Below are positions 1-15,700 of a stretch of DNA of 64,000 nucleotides, one piece after another. A program made the translations under genes and the position numbers. Each line of letters begins with the position of its first letter. Positions within the stretch are counted from its first letter, which is position 1. The notes under the pieces were generated by a model that had not been told where the DNA came from, did no database searches, and saw only the letters and a program-made list of their open reading frames with translations. The stretch is taken from NCBI RefSeq assembly GCF_964340395.1, contig NC_135569.1, positions 18,379,957 to 18,443,956 of the forward strand, in the 5' to 3' direction. Source of the DNA: Glandiceps talaboti. Taxonomy: Eukaryota > Hemichordata > Enteropneusta > Spengelidae.

Positions 1-171
1 CTGATTCAAGTGAGTTCACGTGATAATCTTAATTCCATTCACAACTTGTAGTTATTATAATGAAAGATACAAATGTACATGTCACTTTACAATCATTTTT
101 TCTATGGGTCTACCAGATAACCATGTCTATGTTTTTTCACTGGAATTTCATTCATAATGCACTACTGGCCT

Positions 172-350
172 TTAAGGATGTGTGTGCAACTTGAACTTGC
201 CTTTTGTCTTGAAGGTTAGTATGCACTCCTGTTCAGTACATTTGAAAGGGTTTTCTTTGGGATGATACTTCTGGATATGGTTTTCAAGTCCGGCCTGAGT
301 CAGTCTCTTACCACAGTAGTCACATTTGAAAGTTGGCTTACGTTGAAGAC
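172..350 (-). CDS. PRDM gene, 3'-most exon in window
   Basis: The acceptor TTGTCAG precedes GTCTTCAACG; its two leading bases complete the phase-1 codon from the previous exon. It encodes a finger (FKCDYCGKRL...H..KYH) and a second one starting FKCTEQEC. Read to the TAA at 174-172, the last finger ends KLHTHP and lacks a normally spaced final His. An alternative end at 201, using a consensus GC donor (AAAAG then GCAAGT), would carry the finger into an exon beyond the window edge. Confidence 0.75.
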
Positions 351-3300
351 CTGACAAGTTAGAAAAAAATTATGAACACATTATATGAGTGTGCATTGAA
401 CACCTCCGCTCTTACAGAACTACATTCATCATAAGAAAGATGTTGAAACACATTTATTTGGAAGATTTCCATATCTAGACAAGTTTATTCCCCAAGATTT
501 CTCTTCCTTCAACCACAGAAAATATGACTGACTAAGGGGGCTTGTCACTACAAATTGATAGGCAAATTCAAGATTTTGAAGAAAAAAAATTTAAATCTTA
601 TTTGCACATCACTTATCGGATCACTTTCTCATGCACAAATTCCGAACAAGATACCTTTAGAAACACACCATTCAATATCATGCCAATCTGCCCAGTTGTT
701 TTTGAATATTAGCCTTTCACCAAAAATCAAACTTTGTGACCAAATTCCACATGGACGATGAAATAATTGTCATTTAAGCAATAGTCAAACTAGACGACCT
801 AAGTAATGTCCCCACCACATACCAAGAAGGTACATACAACTAGACACCCTAAGTAATGTCCCTACCACATACCAAGGTTATTGGTCTGGTGATTTCTCAT
901 TTCTAATTTACATACAACTAGACACCTTAAGTAATGTCCCCACCACATACCAAGGTTATTGGTCTGGTGATTTCTCATTTCTAATTTACATACAACTAGA
1001 CACCTTAAGTAATGTCCCCACCACTGGACTGTTTGTTTCACACCATGGCTTTTTCCTGATGTATTTGATTTCATCTGCAAGCAGACTTGAATGTCTACAC
1101 ATTATACAATGGCTGTATCATGATGAAAAATAATTTTTGGTTCTGTGCAATATTATTTTTCATCATGTTACACTCTACATAATGTGTGCAGCTACATAAA
1201 CAATTAGTTATTATTCCTTGATATTTTTCTTCATTCAGCCAAGGAAAATACAAGTAAACCAAGAGGCCTTGTCACTAGTCAAGTAGTGACAAAACCATAA
1301 GTATTTTCTGCTGAAAGAAAGGATCAAATATACATGTAATTATAACTTCCTAATTCACATTTTAAAAAAAATTATGAAGCAATTAGGAACGTTTTGATAT
1401 TTGAAGCACTATAGAACCAGTGACATAGACACAGGTTGTCATGACGTCATGACCAGGGTATATACATTTGTAATCCATATTGTCATGACGTCATGACCAG
1501 GGTATATACATTTGTAATCCATATTGTCATGACAGAATGACCAGGGTATATACATTTGTAATCCATATTGTCATGACAGAATGACCAGGGTATATACATT
1601 TGTAATCCATATTGTCATGACAGAATGACCAGGGTATATACATTTGTAATCCATATTGTCATGACAGAATGACCAGGGTATATACATTTGTAATCCATAT
1701 TGTCATGACAGAATGACCAGGGTATATACATTTGTAATCCATATTGTCATGACAGAATGACCAGGGTATATACATTTGTAATCCATATTGTCATGACAGA
1801 ATGACCAGGGTATATACATTTGTAATCCATATTGTCATGACAGAATGACCAGGGTATATACATTTGTAATCCATATTGTCATGACAGAATGACCAGGGTA
1901 TATACATTTGTAATCCATATTGTCATGACAGAATGACCAGGGTATATACATTTGTAATCCATATTGTCATGACAGAATGACCAGGGTATATACATTTGTA
2001 ATCCATAGTTTCTGTTTGAAGATAATAACTGAGGACTTGTGTATGGTATAATCCAATTCACACATATACTTCAAGATTTGCAAAATCAAGAGCGTCATTA
2101 CAAACTATGTACTGTAATCTGTATATGATAATACTATAGGCAACAAAACTATGTACCGGGTACTGTAATCTGTATATGATAATACTATAGGCAACAAAAC
2201 TATGTACCGGGTACTGTAATCTGTATATGATAATACTATAGGCAACAAAACTATGTACTGTAATCTGTATATGATAATACTATAGGCAACAAAACTATGT
2301 ACCGGGTACTGTAATCTGTATATGATAATACTATAAGCAACAAAACTATGTACTGTAATCTGTATATGATAATACTATAGGCAACAAAACTATGTACTGG
2401 GTACTGTAATCTGTATATGATAATACTATAGGCAACAAAACTATGTACCGGGTACTGTAATCTGTATATGATAATACTATAGGCAACAAAACTATGTACC
2501 GGGTACTGTAATCTGTATATGATAATACTACATTGTATACATGTATGCAACAAAACTGTCCCAAAAAAATGCTACAAATTACAATTCCAGCTTTTACAGC
2601 TTTTGTAAAGAACAAAATGTCAAAATTGAAATGTAAACCATACAAAGTAGTAACATCAATAATAAATTGGAGAATATTTTTCTTACCATCACCAAACATC
2701 TTTTCATGTTTCTCCAACATCTGCATAGAACGAAAGGCCTTATGACAGTTATCACAGCGGAATTTTTCAGCTTGTAGTCTTTGGAGCCTTGTTAGCTCTT
2801 CATGGCTTCTCATATGTTCTTCATATGGAGTGACAAACTTGAATGCTTCATAACAGATATGGCAGACAAATATTGCAATATTAGCTGTCGAATGTTTCTC
2901 TCGATGAGCCTCCATCCATGAAACTGTTTGAAATGGCCTATCACAATATTCACAAAGGTATTTAAGTGTTTCATCCATGGTTAGAGGTACACAATCCTCT
3001 TTCATCTTTTTCTGCTTCTCATGAGTGTTTATGTGTTCTTTCATTTCTTCAAGAGTGACAAAACTTTTGTTACAAGGGATGCACAAATACAAGTCACCCT
3101 CAATGTCTCTGTGCTTTGCTCTGATGTGTGCAACTAATTCTCCTAAGGTAGCATATTTGTCATCACAGTTAAAAGCACAACACCCAAAGTCCTTTTCTGT
3201 AAAGTGTCTCTTCTGGTGTTCAATCAATGCCTGTTTTTTTAAGAACTTCCTTCCACATTCTTCACATTCATGCTTGTACTCATTATAAACATGTCTTCGT

Positions 3301-5991
3301 CTCCGTTTACGCCGACCTCTTCTCAAAACTCGTTTTGGGGGAAGTGCTTCAGCCTTATCCTCCTCATCTTCTTCTCCCTCCTCATTGGCTGAGCCCTCCC
3401 CTCCATCTTCTTCTTCTTCCTCACCAGTGTCTTCAACATTTAACTGTGAGTGTGTATAACCAGTGCCACATTCTTGCCTGTGTTTCATGAATGACTGCGA
3501 TGACACAAATACTTTACCACATTGTGAACAACGATGTGAACGTTTCCCAGACAACTCTAAGTGAGATAAATCAAGTTTGGCTCTTGTTCTATATTTACGT
3601 CTTTTGGCAGGTGGATCTGAGGTAGCTTCTGCTTGTTTTGATTTTGTCATATTACTGTTTTCACTCTCTATTGTGAAATCACCTGCTCCTAGTTCAGACA
3701 CACCAGATATGCTGTTTTCAGGAGTTGAACTTTCATTTAGAAGTGTAGATAATGCATCACCTGCATCTTGAGCTCCCATACCGTTTTGATTCTCCAACAT
3801 CACTTTCCCCAGCAAAGCATACTCAACACCAGTCGCAATGTCTTTTGTTGCCTGTAAAAATATGAAAATGAATTATTGATTATTTCAAATCGAAATAAAG
3901 TGATAACATACAGTAAATTGTTGCAAACATTAGATGCGATATTACAGTATCCCTGTAGTAACAGTTATACACACGGTTCAAGGAAGAAACTCTTTGACTT
4001 GCATACATGTAGATTATAACATACAAGCAGTTCAAAGGTTGTTTTTGCACTGAGCTTTCAATCTGTGTTCTTCTTGAACTTGTTGTACATTATAATCTGT
4101 GTATAAAGTCAAACAATGAACATTTTTGGTCCAAGTACTCTTTATCTATATATAGCTCAACATATATATTGTCAAAAGTTGCCTTCAAAGTGCCAGCTTT
4201 GTCAGGACCATTATGTCTACCTAGCTCTGTACTATATTGCTAACACTGTGTCACAATCTCCTTTAGCAAGTAAAAGTGGAGTCTGAAAACAGGTTTAGGC
4301 TTTATTACATATATCTTTGGCCCAGATTTCTTCAATCTGGAAAACAATACTATATCTGAGATGTACATTATTTATGTGATGTAAGTATCTTAAACTTGAA
4401 GTGAACAAGTTTCAGTTCACCACGCATACAGTTACATTTGTGTGCAACAACCATTCACATACACATCCTGTGTGTTCACTTTGAAAGGACCAACATGGTA
4501 CATGGGGTATACAGTATGCTAACACATCCTGTACATAGGGTATACAGTATGCTAACACATCCTGTACATGGGGTATACAGTATGCTAACACATCCTGTAC
4601 ATGGGGTATACAGTATGCTAACACATCCTGTACATGGGGTATACAGTACGCTATAAACACATCCTCAATCCAATAAAGTTGACATTAGATTTTCAAATCA
4701 TGATGGAGGACGAACTAAATGTGAGTCAGTACTCCTAGCAGACAACATTTGTACTCCACTACAACCCATAACACCAAAGTAAAGCATGTTCTGTGTGCCA
4801 CAATTGTTTATAGCATCCATATCAAGTGTAAAAGTATACTGTTTCAATTGCTAACTGACCACTCAGAAAGGCCACATGCTAGGCTTGTAAATAAAGCAGC
4901 TGAAACAGTATACTTTTACTCTTGATATGAATGGTATAAATAAGTGTAGCACATAGAGAAAGTGTTTTACTTCAGTCTTACTCATTGTATTTAAGGGACA
5001 AATTTGAAAAGACAAACCTCAAAGAAGAAGTGATCACCGCCATCTAGCACTCTCATATTTTGCTCTGTTTCTACATTGGTAGACTTAAAATATCTCATCC
5101 AGGGTGGCAAAGCTGGGTCACTGCATTCAATGGCATATCCAGGACTACCCTCACCATTTGATAGCTGTACACAAATGATAGCAAAGATATCATTGATGAA
5201 GTCAGTCTACGAAATCGATTTATGTATCATATTTAATTACATCATTTGAATGTAGACATGCAATATTGAACACCCTGCTGCCAGGCAGATGAATCTTATA
5301 TTACTGGATACAAGTCAACAAGTAGTACATGTATATCATCTGAATACAAAGTTTTACAACATGCTCTCAAATTTGGGCTATCTATCTATTATTGTTATTT
5401 AATTATTATTTTAGTTCTTAAAGAAACATTCTACACTATGTCTCAGCACATTTACAACAAACTAACAGCTAAAAATGAAAAACAATACATTATCTACAAA
5501 AACACAGAAAAACCCCACCCATTTTACAGAAAAACCCCACCCATAAAATGTCTTGGAAGACAGGGCACAAATGACGTACAAAATTGCTGGTTAAAAGTTC
5601 TTTCAACTACATGTACAAAGGATAAAAATTCAGAAGACATCTAGTAGATTAAAACAAATTACTCTACCCATTCAATAATCATAATCACAAAAATCAAAAT
5701 GCATTTGCTACATGAGTGTTCATTCTTCATGTAAGAAAACAATTTATAGTCCCAACCAAATAAGGAGTTGGGACTTTTGGGTTGGATATGATCCACTTTG
5801 CTCATGTTGGCCAGATTACAATTCAATCATTATGTACAAATGCCTACATGTATATTGGGACAGCAATACTTTCAAGTTCTTTGCCTCTTCTCAATTCATA
5901 AAGGTGGCCGTGTGAGGAAAACACCACATTACCAAATGTACACACACAAAATATACATGTAAAGGGAAAATACCTGATGTGAAATACAATA

Positions 5992-6026
<35 letters not shown>

Positions 6027-6689
6027 GATGATTTGTAATGCGCCTCATCTCCGAAGAGCTTGAAGCGCAATATATATTACCACCCCAGTATGGACATTGG
6101 TATCCACGTCCCCTAAACACTAGTCAGAGTGCTCTAACCTGCTGAGCTAACATGATTAGTTGATTGGATCATCATGTCATGAATAATTCTTAATCTAAAC
6201 ACCCCTAAGAATGTTCCCACCAAATATCACACTGATCTGCCCAGTAACTTTCAAGTGTAAGTTTTTTGACCAAAAATAACACTTTTTGACCAAAAATGCA
6301 CATCTCTCATCATTTCATTTAACAATTTTCCAACTAAACTCCAAAAGTAATATCTCCAGCAAAGTTCAAGGCAATTGATTGGGGTGGCTTTTGAGTTCAA
6401 GTCATCTACACACATACAGACAGACAGACAGACACCACACCATGGCTACAGCACTTCATTAGTTCAGTTGTGCTAACTAGAGACTGAAATCAACACCCCT
6501 ACAAAAAAATCAAAATATTCTCCCAAGTGGTTTTAGCCTTTTAAGTTTCTTTAAGTCAAATACAGATAGGCAGACAGACACTTTGACAGATATATAGGTA
6601 TAGGCAGACAGACAGTATAGACAGATTGACAAGACTCTTTATCATGTCTGTAGCATGAATGAACCTGTTTTAATCATAGACAATGTCTA

Positions 6690-6734
<45 letters not shown>

Positions 6735-9700
6735 ATTGAACCTCAGTTCAGTTATGCTAAAAAGGCAACATCCTAACCAAATTTCAAATAGTTTTGAAAA
6801 TTTCGATTTTCTACCAAATTTCACAATTTTTCCACCTAATTTGCATATGACTTTCCAGATCACTTTGTCAGTGAGTGTTAGTGACATACTCTACCAGTGA
6901 GTGTTAGTGACATACTCTACCAGTGAGTGTTAGTGACATACTCTACCAGTGAGTGTTAGTAACATACTCTACCAGTGAGTGTTAGTGACATACTCTACCA
7001 GTGAGTGTTAGTAACATACTCTACCAGTGAGTGTTAGTAACATACTCTACCAGTGAGTGTTAGTGACGTACTCTGCCAGTGAGTGATAGTAACATACTCT
7101 GCCAGTGAGCGTTAGTGACGTACTCTGCCAGTGAGTGTTAGTGACATACTCTACCAGTGAGTGTTAGTGACATACTCTGCCAGTGAGTGTGAGTAACATA
7201 CTCTACCAGTGAGTGTTAGTGACATACTCTACCAGTGAGTGTTAGTAACATACTCTACCAGTGAGTGTTAGTAACATACTCTACCAGTGAGTGTTAGTAA
7301 CATACTCTACCAGTGAGTGTTAGTAACATACTCTACCAATGAGTGTTAGTAACATACTCTACCAGTGAGTGATAGTCACATACTCTACCAGTGAGTGTTA
7401 GTAACATACTCTACCAGTGAGTGTTAGTGACATACTCTGCCAGTGAGTGTTAGTAACATACTCTGCCAGTGAGTGTTAGTAACATACTCTACCAGTGAGT
7501 GTGAGTAACATACTCTACCAGTGAGTGATAGTCACATACTCTACCAGTGAGTGTTAGTAACATACTCTACCAGTGAGTGATAGTCACATACTCTACCAGT
7601 GAGTGATAGTAACATACTCTACCAGTGAGTGTTAGTGACATACTCTACCAGTGAGTGTTAGTGACATACTCTACCAGTGAGTGTTAGTAACATACTCTGC
7701 CAGTGAGTGTTAGTAACATACTCTGCCAGTGAGTGTTAGTGACGTACTCTGCCAGTGAGTGTTAGTAACATACTCTGCCAGTGAGTGTTAGTGACGTACT
7801 CTACCAGTGAGTGTTAGTAACATACTCTACCAGTGAGTGTTAGTGACATACTCTACCAGTGAGTGTTAGTGACGTACTCTGCCAGTGAGTGTTAGTGACG
7901 TACTCTGCCAGTGAGTGTTAGTGACGTACTCTGCCAGTGAGTGTTAGTAACATACTCTACCAGTGAGTGTTAGTAACATACTCTACCAGTGAGTGTGAGT
8001 AACATACTCTGCCAGTGAGTGTTAGTAACATACTCTGCCAGTGAGTGTTAGTGACGTACTCTGCCAGTGAGTGTTAGTAACATACTCTGCCAGTGAGTGT
8101 TAGTGACGTACTCTGCCAGTGAGTGTTAGTAACATACTCTACCAGTGAGTGTTAGTAACATACTCTACCAGTGAGTGTGAGTAACATACTCTGCCAGTGA
8201 GTGTTAGTAACATACTCTGCCAGTGAGTGTTAGTGACGTACTCTACCAGTGAGTGTTAGTGACATACTCTACCAGTGAGTGTGAGTAACATACTCTGCCA
8301 GTGAGTGTTAGTAACATACTCTGCCAGTGAGTGTTAGTGACATACTCTACCAGTGAGTGTTAGTGACATACTCTGCCAGTGTGTGTTAGTCACATACTCT
8401 GCCAGTGAGTGTTAGTAACATACTCTGCCAGTGAGTGTTAGTAACATACTCTACCAGTGAGGGTTAGTGACATACTCTACCAGTGAGTGTTAGTAACATA
8501 CTCTGCCAGTGAGTGTTAGTCACATACTCTGCCAGTGAGTGTTAGTAACATACTCTGCCGGTGAGTGTTAGTGACGTACTCTGCCAGTGAGTGTTAGTAA
8601 CATACTCTGCCAGTGAGTGTTAGTGACGTACTCTACCAGTGAGTGTTAGTGACATACTCTACCAGTGAGTTTTAGTGACATACTCTACCAGTGAGTGTTA
8701 GTAACATACTCTGCCAGTGAGTGTTAGTGACATACTCTACCAGTGAGTGTTAGTCACATACTCTGCCAGTGAGTGTTAGTACCATACTCTACCAGTGAGT
8801 GTTAGTCACATACTCTGCCAGTGAGTGTTAGTAACATACTCTACCAGTGAGTGTTAGTAACATACTCTGCCAGTGAGTGTTAGTCACATACTCTGCCAGT
8901 GAGTGTTAGTCACATACTCTGCCAGTGAGTGTTAGTAACATACTCTACCAGTGAGTGTGAGTAACATACTCTGCCAGTGAGTTTTAGTAACATACTCTAC
9001 CAGTGAGTGTTAGTAACATACTCTGCCAGTGAGTGTGAGTAACATACTCTACCAGTGAGTGTTAGTGACATACTCTACCAGTGAGTGTTAGTGACATACT
9101 CTACCAGTGAGTGTCAGCGACGTACTCTGCCAGTGAGTGTTAGTAACATACTCTACCAGTGAGTGTTAGTAACATACTCTACCAGTGAGTGTTAGTAACA
9201 TACTCTACCAGTGAGTGATAGTCACATACTCTGCCAGTGAGTGTTAGTGACATACTCTGCCAGTGAGTGTTAGTAACATACTCTGCCAGTGAGTTTTAGT
9301 GACATACTCTACCAGTGAGTGTTAGTGACATACTCTGCCAGTGAGTGTTAGTGACATACTCTGCCAGTGAGTGTTAGTGACATACTCTGCCAGTGAGTGT
9401 TAGTAACATACTCTGCCAGTGAGTTTTAGTAACATACTCTGCCAGTGAGTGTTAGTAACATACTCTGCCAGTGAGTGTTAGTGACATACTCTACCAGTGA
9501 GTGTTAGTGACGTACTCTGCCAGTGAGTGTTAGTAACATACTCTGCCAGTGAGTGTTAGTGACGTACTCTACCAGTGAGTGTTAGTAACATACTCTGCCA
9601 GTGAGTGTTAGTGACATACTCTGCCAGTGAGTGTTAGTAACATACTCTGCCAGTGAGTGTTAGTAACATACTCTGCCAGTGAGTGTTAGTAACATACTCT

Positions 9701-12700
9701 GCCAGTGAGTGTTAGTGACATACTCTACCAGTGAGTTTTAGTAACATACTCTGCCAGTGAGTGTTAGTAACATACTCTACCAGTGAGTGTTAGTAACATA
9801 CTCTGCCAGTGAGTGTTAGTAACATACTCTACCAGTGAGTGTTAGTAACATACTCTGCCAGTGAGTGTTAGTGACATACTCTGCCAGTGAGTGTTAGTAA
9901 CATACTCTACCAGTGAGTGTTAGTAACATACTCTACCAGTGAGTGTTAGTAACATACTCTGCCAGTGAGTGTTAGTAACATACTCTGCCAGTGAGTTTTA
10001 GTAACATACTCTGCCAGTGAGTGTTAGTCACATACTCTGCCAGTGAGTGTTAGTCACATACTCTGCCAGTGAGTGTTAGTAACATACTCTACCAGTGAGT
10101 GTTAGTGACATACTCTACCAGTGAGTGTTAGTGACATACTCTACCAGTGAGTGTTAGTAACATACTCTGCCAGTGAGTGTTAGTAACATACTCTACCAGT
10201 GAGTGTTAGTGACATACTCTACCAGTGAGTGTTAGTGACATACTCTACCAGTGAGTGTTAGTAACATACTCTGCCAGTGAGTGTTAGTGACATACTCTGC
10301 CAGTGAGTGATAGTAACATACTCTACCAGTGAGTGTTAGTAACATACTCTACCAGTGAGTGATAGTCACATACTCTGCCAGTGAGTGTTAGTAACATACT
10401 CTACCAGTGAGTGTTAGTAACATACTCTGCCAGTGAGTGTTAGTGACGTACTCTGCCAGTGAGTGTTAGTAACATACTCTACCAGTGAGTGTTAGTAACA
10501 TACTCTGCCAGTGAGTGTTAGTAACATACTCTACCAGTGAGTGTTAGTAACATACTCTACCAGTGAGTGATAGTCACATACTCTGCCAGTGAGTGTTAGT
10601 AACATACTCTACCAGTGAGTGTTAGTGACATACTCTACCAGTGAGTGTTAGTGACATACTCTGCCAGTGAGTGTTAGTAACATACTCTACCAGTGAGTGT
10701 TAGTGACATACTCTACCAGTGAGTGTTAGTGACATACTCTGCCAGTGAGTGTTAGTAACATACTCTGCCAGTGAGTGTTAGTAACATACTCTGCCAGTGA
10801 GTGTTAGTGACATACTCTGCCAGTGAGTGTTAGTAACATACTCTGCCAGTGAGTGTTAGTAACATACTCTACCAGTGAGTGATAGTCACATACTCTACCA
10901 GTGAGTGTTAGTAACATACTCTACCAGTGAGTGTTAGTGACATACTCTGCCAGTGAGTGTTAGTAACATACTCTGCCAGTGAGTGTTAGTAACATACTCT
11001 ACCAGTGAGTGTGAGTAACATACTCTGCCAGTGAGTGTTAGTAACATACTCTACCAGTGAGTGTTAGTAACATACTCTGCCAGTGAGTGTTAGTGACGTA
11101 CTCTGCCAGTGAGTGTTAGTAACATACTCTGCCAGTGAGTGTTAGTGACGTACTCTACCAGTGAGTGTTAGTAACATACTCTACCAGTGAGTGTTAGTGA
11201 CATACTCTACCAGTGAGTGTTAGTAACATACTCTGCCAGTGAGTGTTAGTGACATACTCTGCCAGTGAGTGTTAGTAACATACTCTGCCAGTGAGTGTTA
11301 GTAACATACTCTACCAGTGAGTGTTAGTGACGTACTCTGCCAGTGAGTGTTAGTAACATACTCTGCCAGTGAGTGTTAGTGACATACTCTACCAGTGAGT
11401 GTTAGTGACGTACTCTGCCAGTGAGTGTTAGTAACATACTCTGCCAGTGAGTGTTAGTAACATACTCTGCCAGTGAGTGTTAGTGACATACTCTGCCAGT
11501 GAGTGTTAGTGACGTACTCTCCCAGTGAGTGTTAGTGACGTACTCTACCAGTGAGTGTTAGTAACATACTCTGCCAGTGAGTGTTAGTGACATACTCTAC
11601 CAGTGAGTGTTAGTAACATACTCTGCCAGTGAGTGTTAGTGACATACTCTGCCAGTGAGTGTTAGTAACATACTCTGCCAGTGAGTTTTAGTAACATACT
11701 CTGCCAGTGAGTGTTAGTAACATACTCTGCCAGTGAGTGTTAGTGACATACTCTACCAGTGAGTTTTAGTAACATACTCTGCCAGTGAGTGTTAGTAACA
11801 TACTCTACCAGTGAGTGTTAGTAACATACTCTGCCAGTGAGTGTTAGTAACATACTCTGCCAGTGAGTTTTAGTAACATACTCTGCCAGTGAGTGTTAGT
11901 CACATACTCTGCCAGTGAGTGTTAGTCACATACTCTGCCAGTGAGTGTTAGTGACATACTCTACCAGTGAGTGTTAGTGACATACTCTACCAGTGAGTGT
12001 TAGTAACATACTCTGCCAGTGAGTGTTAGTAACATACTCTACCAGTGAGTGTTAGTAACATACTCTACCAGTGAGTGTTAGTGACATACTCTACCAGTGA
12101 GTGTTAGTGACATACTCTACCAGTGAGTGTTAGTAACATACTCTGCCAGTGAGTGTCAGTGACATACTCTGCCAGTGAGTGATAGTAACATACTCTACCA
12201 GTGAGTGTTAGTAACATACTCTACCAGTGAGTGATAGTCACATACTCTGCCAGTGAGTGTTAGTAACATACTCTACCAGTGAGTGTTAGTAACATACTCT
12301 GCCAGTGAGTGTTAGTGACGTACTCTGCCAGTGAGTGTTAGTAACATACTCTACCAGTGAGTGTTAGTAACATACTCTGCCAGTGAGTGTTAGTAACATA
12401 CTCTACCAGTGAGTGTTAGTAACATACTCTACCAGTGAGTGATAGTCACATACTCTGCCAGTGAGTGTTAGTAACATACTCTACCAGTGAGTGTTAGTGA
12501 CATACTCTACCAGTGAGTGTTAGTGACATACTCTGCCAGTGAGTGTTAGTAACATACTCTGCCAGTGAGTGTTAGTGACGTACTCTACCAGTGAGTGTTA
12601 GTGACGTACTCTACCAGTGAGTGTTAGTAACATACTCTGCCAGTGAGTGTTAGTGACATACTCTACCAGTGAGTGTTAGTAACATACTCTGCCAGTGAGT

Positions 12701-15700
12701 GTTAGTGACATACTCTGCCAGTGAGTGTTAGTAACATACTCTGCCAGTGAGTTTTAGTAACATACTCTGCCAGTGAGTGATAGTCACATACTCTGCCAGT
12801 GAGTGTTAGTAACATACTCTACCAGTGAGTGTTAGTGACATACTCTACCAGTGAGTGTTAGTGACATACTCTGCCAGTGAGTGTTAGTAACATACTCTAC
12901 CAGTGAGTGTTAGTGACATACTCTACCAGTGAGTGTTAGTGACATACTCTGCCAGTGAGTGTTAGTAACATACTCTGCCAGTGAGTGTTAGTAACATACT
13001 CTGCCAGTGAGTGTTAGTGACATACTCTGCCAGTGAGTGTTAGTAACATACTCTGCCAGTGAGTGTTAGTAACATACTCTACCAGTGAGTGATAGTCACA
13101 TACTCTACCAGTGAGTGTTAGTAACATACTCTACCAGTGAGTGTTAGTGACATACTCTGCCAGTGAGTGTTAGTAACATACTCTGCCAGTGAGTGTTAGT
13201 AACATACTCTACCAGTGAGTGTGAGTAACATACTCTACCAGTGAGTGATAGTCACATACTCTACCAGTGAGTGTTAGTAACATACTCTACCAGTGAGTGA
13301 TAGTCACATACTCTACCAGTGAGTGATAGTAACATACTCTACCAGTGAGTGTTAGTGACATACTCTACCAGTGAGTGTTAGTGACATACTCTACCAGTGA
13401 GTGTTAGTAACATACTCTACCAGTGAGTGTTAGTGACATACTCTACCAGTGAGTGTTAGTAACATACTCTGCCAGTGAGTGTTAGTGACATACTCTGCCA
13501 GTGAGTGTTAGTAACATACTCTGCCAGTGAGTGTTAGTAACATACTCTACCAGTGAGTGTTAGTGACGTACTCTGCCAGTGAGTGTTAGTAACATACTCT
13601 GCCAGTGAGTGTTAGTAACATACTCTACCAGTGAGTGTTAGTAACATACTCTGCCAGTGAGTGTTAGTAACATACTCTACCAGTGAGTGTTAGTAACATA
13701 CTCTACCAGTGAGTGATAGTCACATACTCTGCCAGTGAGTGTTAGTAACATACTCTACCAGTGAGTGTTAGTGACATACTCTACCAGTGAGTGTTAGTGA
13801 CATACTCTGCCAGTGAGTGTTAGTAACATACTCTACCAGTGAGTGTTAGTGACATACTCTACCAGTGAGTGTTAGTGACATACTCTGCCAGTGAGTGTTA
13901 GTAACATACTCTGCCAGTGAGTGTTAGTAACATACTCTGCCAGTGAGTGTTAGTGACATACTCTGCCAGTGAGTGTTAGTAACATACTCTGCCAGTGAGT
14001 GTTAGTAACATACTCTACCAGTGAGTGATAGTCACATACTCTACCAGTGAGTGTTAGTAACATACTCTACCAGTAAGTGTTAGTGACATACTCTGCCAGT
14101 GAGTGTTAGTAACATACTCTGCCAGTGAGTGTTAGTAACATACTCTACCAGTGAGTGTGAGTAACATACTCTACCAGTGAGTGATAGTCACATACTCTAC
14201 CAGTGAGTGTTAGTAACATACTCTACCAGTGAGTGATAGTCACATACTCTACCAGTGAGTGATAGTAACATACTCTACCAGTGAGTGTTAGTGACATACT
14301 CTACCAGTGAGTGTTAGTGACATACTCTACCAGTGAGTGTTAGTAACATACTCTGCCAGTGAGTGTTAGTAACATACTCTGCCAGTGAGTGTTAGTGACG
14401 TACTCTGCCAGTGAGTGTTAGTAACATACTCTGCCAGTGAGTGTTAGTGACATACTCTACCAGTGAGTGTTAGTAACATACTCTACCAGTGAGTGTTAGT
14501 GACATACTCTACCAGTGAGTGTTAGTAACATACTCTGCCAGTGAGTGTTAGTGACATACTCTGCCAGTGAGTGTTAGTAACATACTCTGCCAGTGAGTGT
14601 TAGTAACATACTCTACCAGTGAGTGTTAGTGACGTACTCTGCCAGTGAGTGTTAGTAACATACTCTGCCAGTGAGTGTTAGTGACATACTCTACCAGTGA
14701 GTGTTAGTGACGTACTCTGCCAGTGAGTGTTAGTAACATACTCTGCCAGTGAGTGTTAGTAACATACTCTGCCAGTGAGTGTTAGTGACATACTCTGCCA
14801 GTGAGTGTTAGTGACGTACTCTCCCAGTGAGTGTTAGTGACGTACTCTACCAGTGAGTGTTAGTAACATACTCTGCCAGTGAGTGTTAGTGACATACTCT
14901 ACCAGTGAGTGTTAGTAACATACTCTGCCAGTGAGTGTTAGTGACATACTCTGCCAGTGAGTGTTAGTAACATACTCTGCCAGTGAGTTTTAGTAACATA
15001 CTCTGCCAGTGAGTGTTAGTAACATACTCTGCCAGTGAGTGTTAGTGACATACTCTACCAGTGAGTTTTAGTAACATACTCTGCCAGTGAGTGTTAGTAA
15101 CATACTCTACCAGTGAGTGTTAGTAACATACTCTGCCAGTGAGTGTTAGTAACATACTCTGCCAGTGAGTTTTAGTAACATACTCTGCCAGTGAGTGTTA
15201 GTCACATACTCTGCCAGTGAGTGTTAGTCACATACTCTGCCAGTGAGTGTTAGTAACATACTCTACCAGTGAGTGTTAGTGACATACTCTACCAGTGAGT
15301 GTTAGTGACATACTCTACCAGTGAGTGTTAGTAACATACTCTGCCAGTGAGTGTTAGTAACATACTCTACCAGTGAGTGTTAGTAACATACTCTACCAGT
15401 GAGTGTTAGTGACATACTCTACCAGTGAGTGTTAGTGACATACTCTACCAGTGAGTGTTAGTAACATACTCTGCCAGTGAGTGTCAGTGACATACTCTGC
15501 CAGTGAGTGATAGTAACATACTCTACCAGTGAGTGTTAGTAACATACTCTACCAGTGAGTGATAGTCACATACTCTGCCAGTGAGTGTTAGTAACATACT
15601 CTACCAGTGAGTGTTAGTAACATACTCTGCCAGTGAGTGTTAGTGACGTACTCTGCCAGTGAGTGTTAGTAACATACTCTACCAGTGAGTGTTAGTAACA

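Noticed and set aside
2346-2686. C-terminal extension of the PRDM zinc-finger exon
   Set aside because: It reads past a GTAAGA donor into the 51/43-bp minisatellite; the donor phase matches the exon at 350 exactly.
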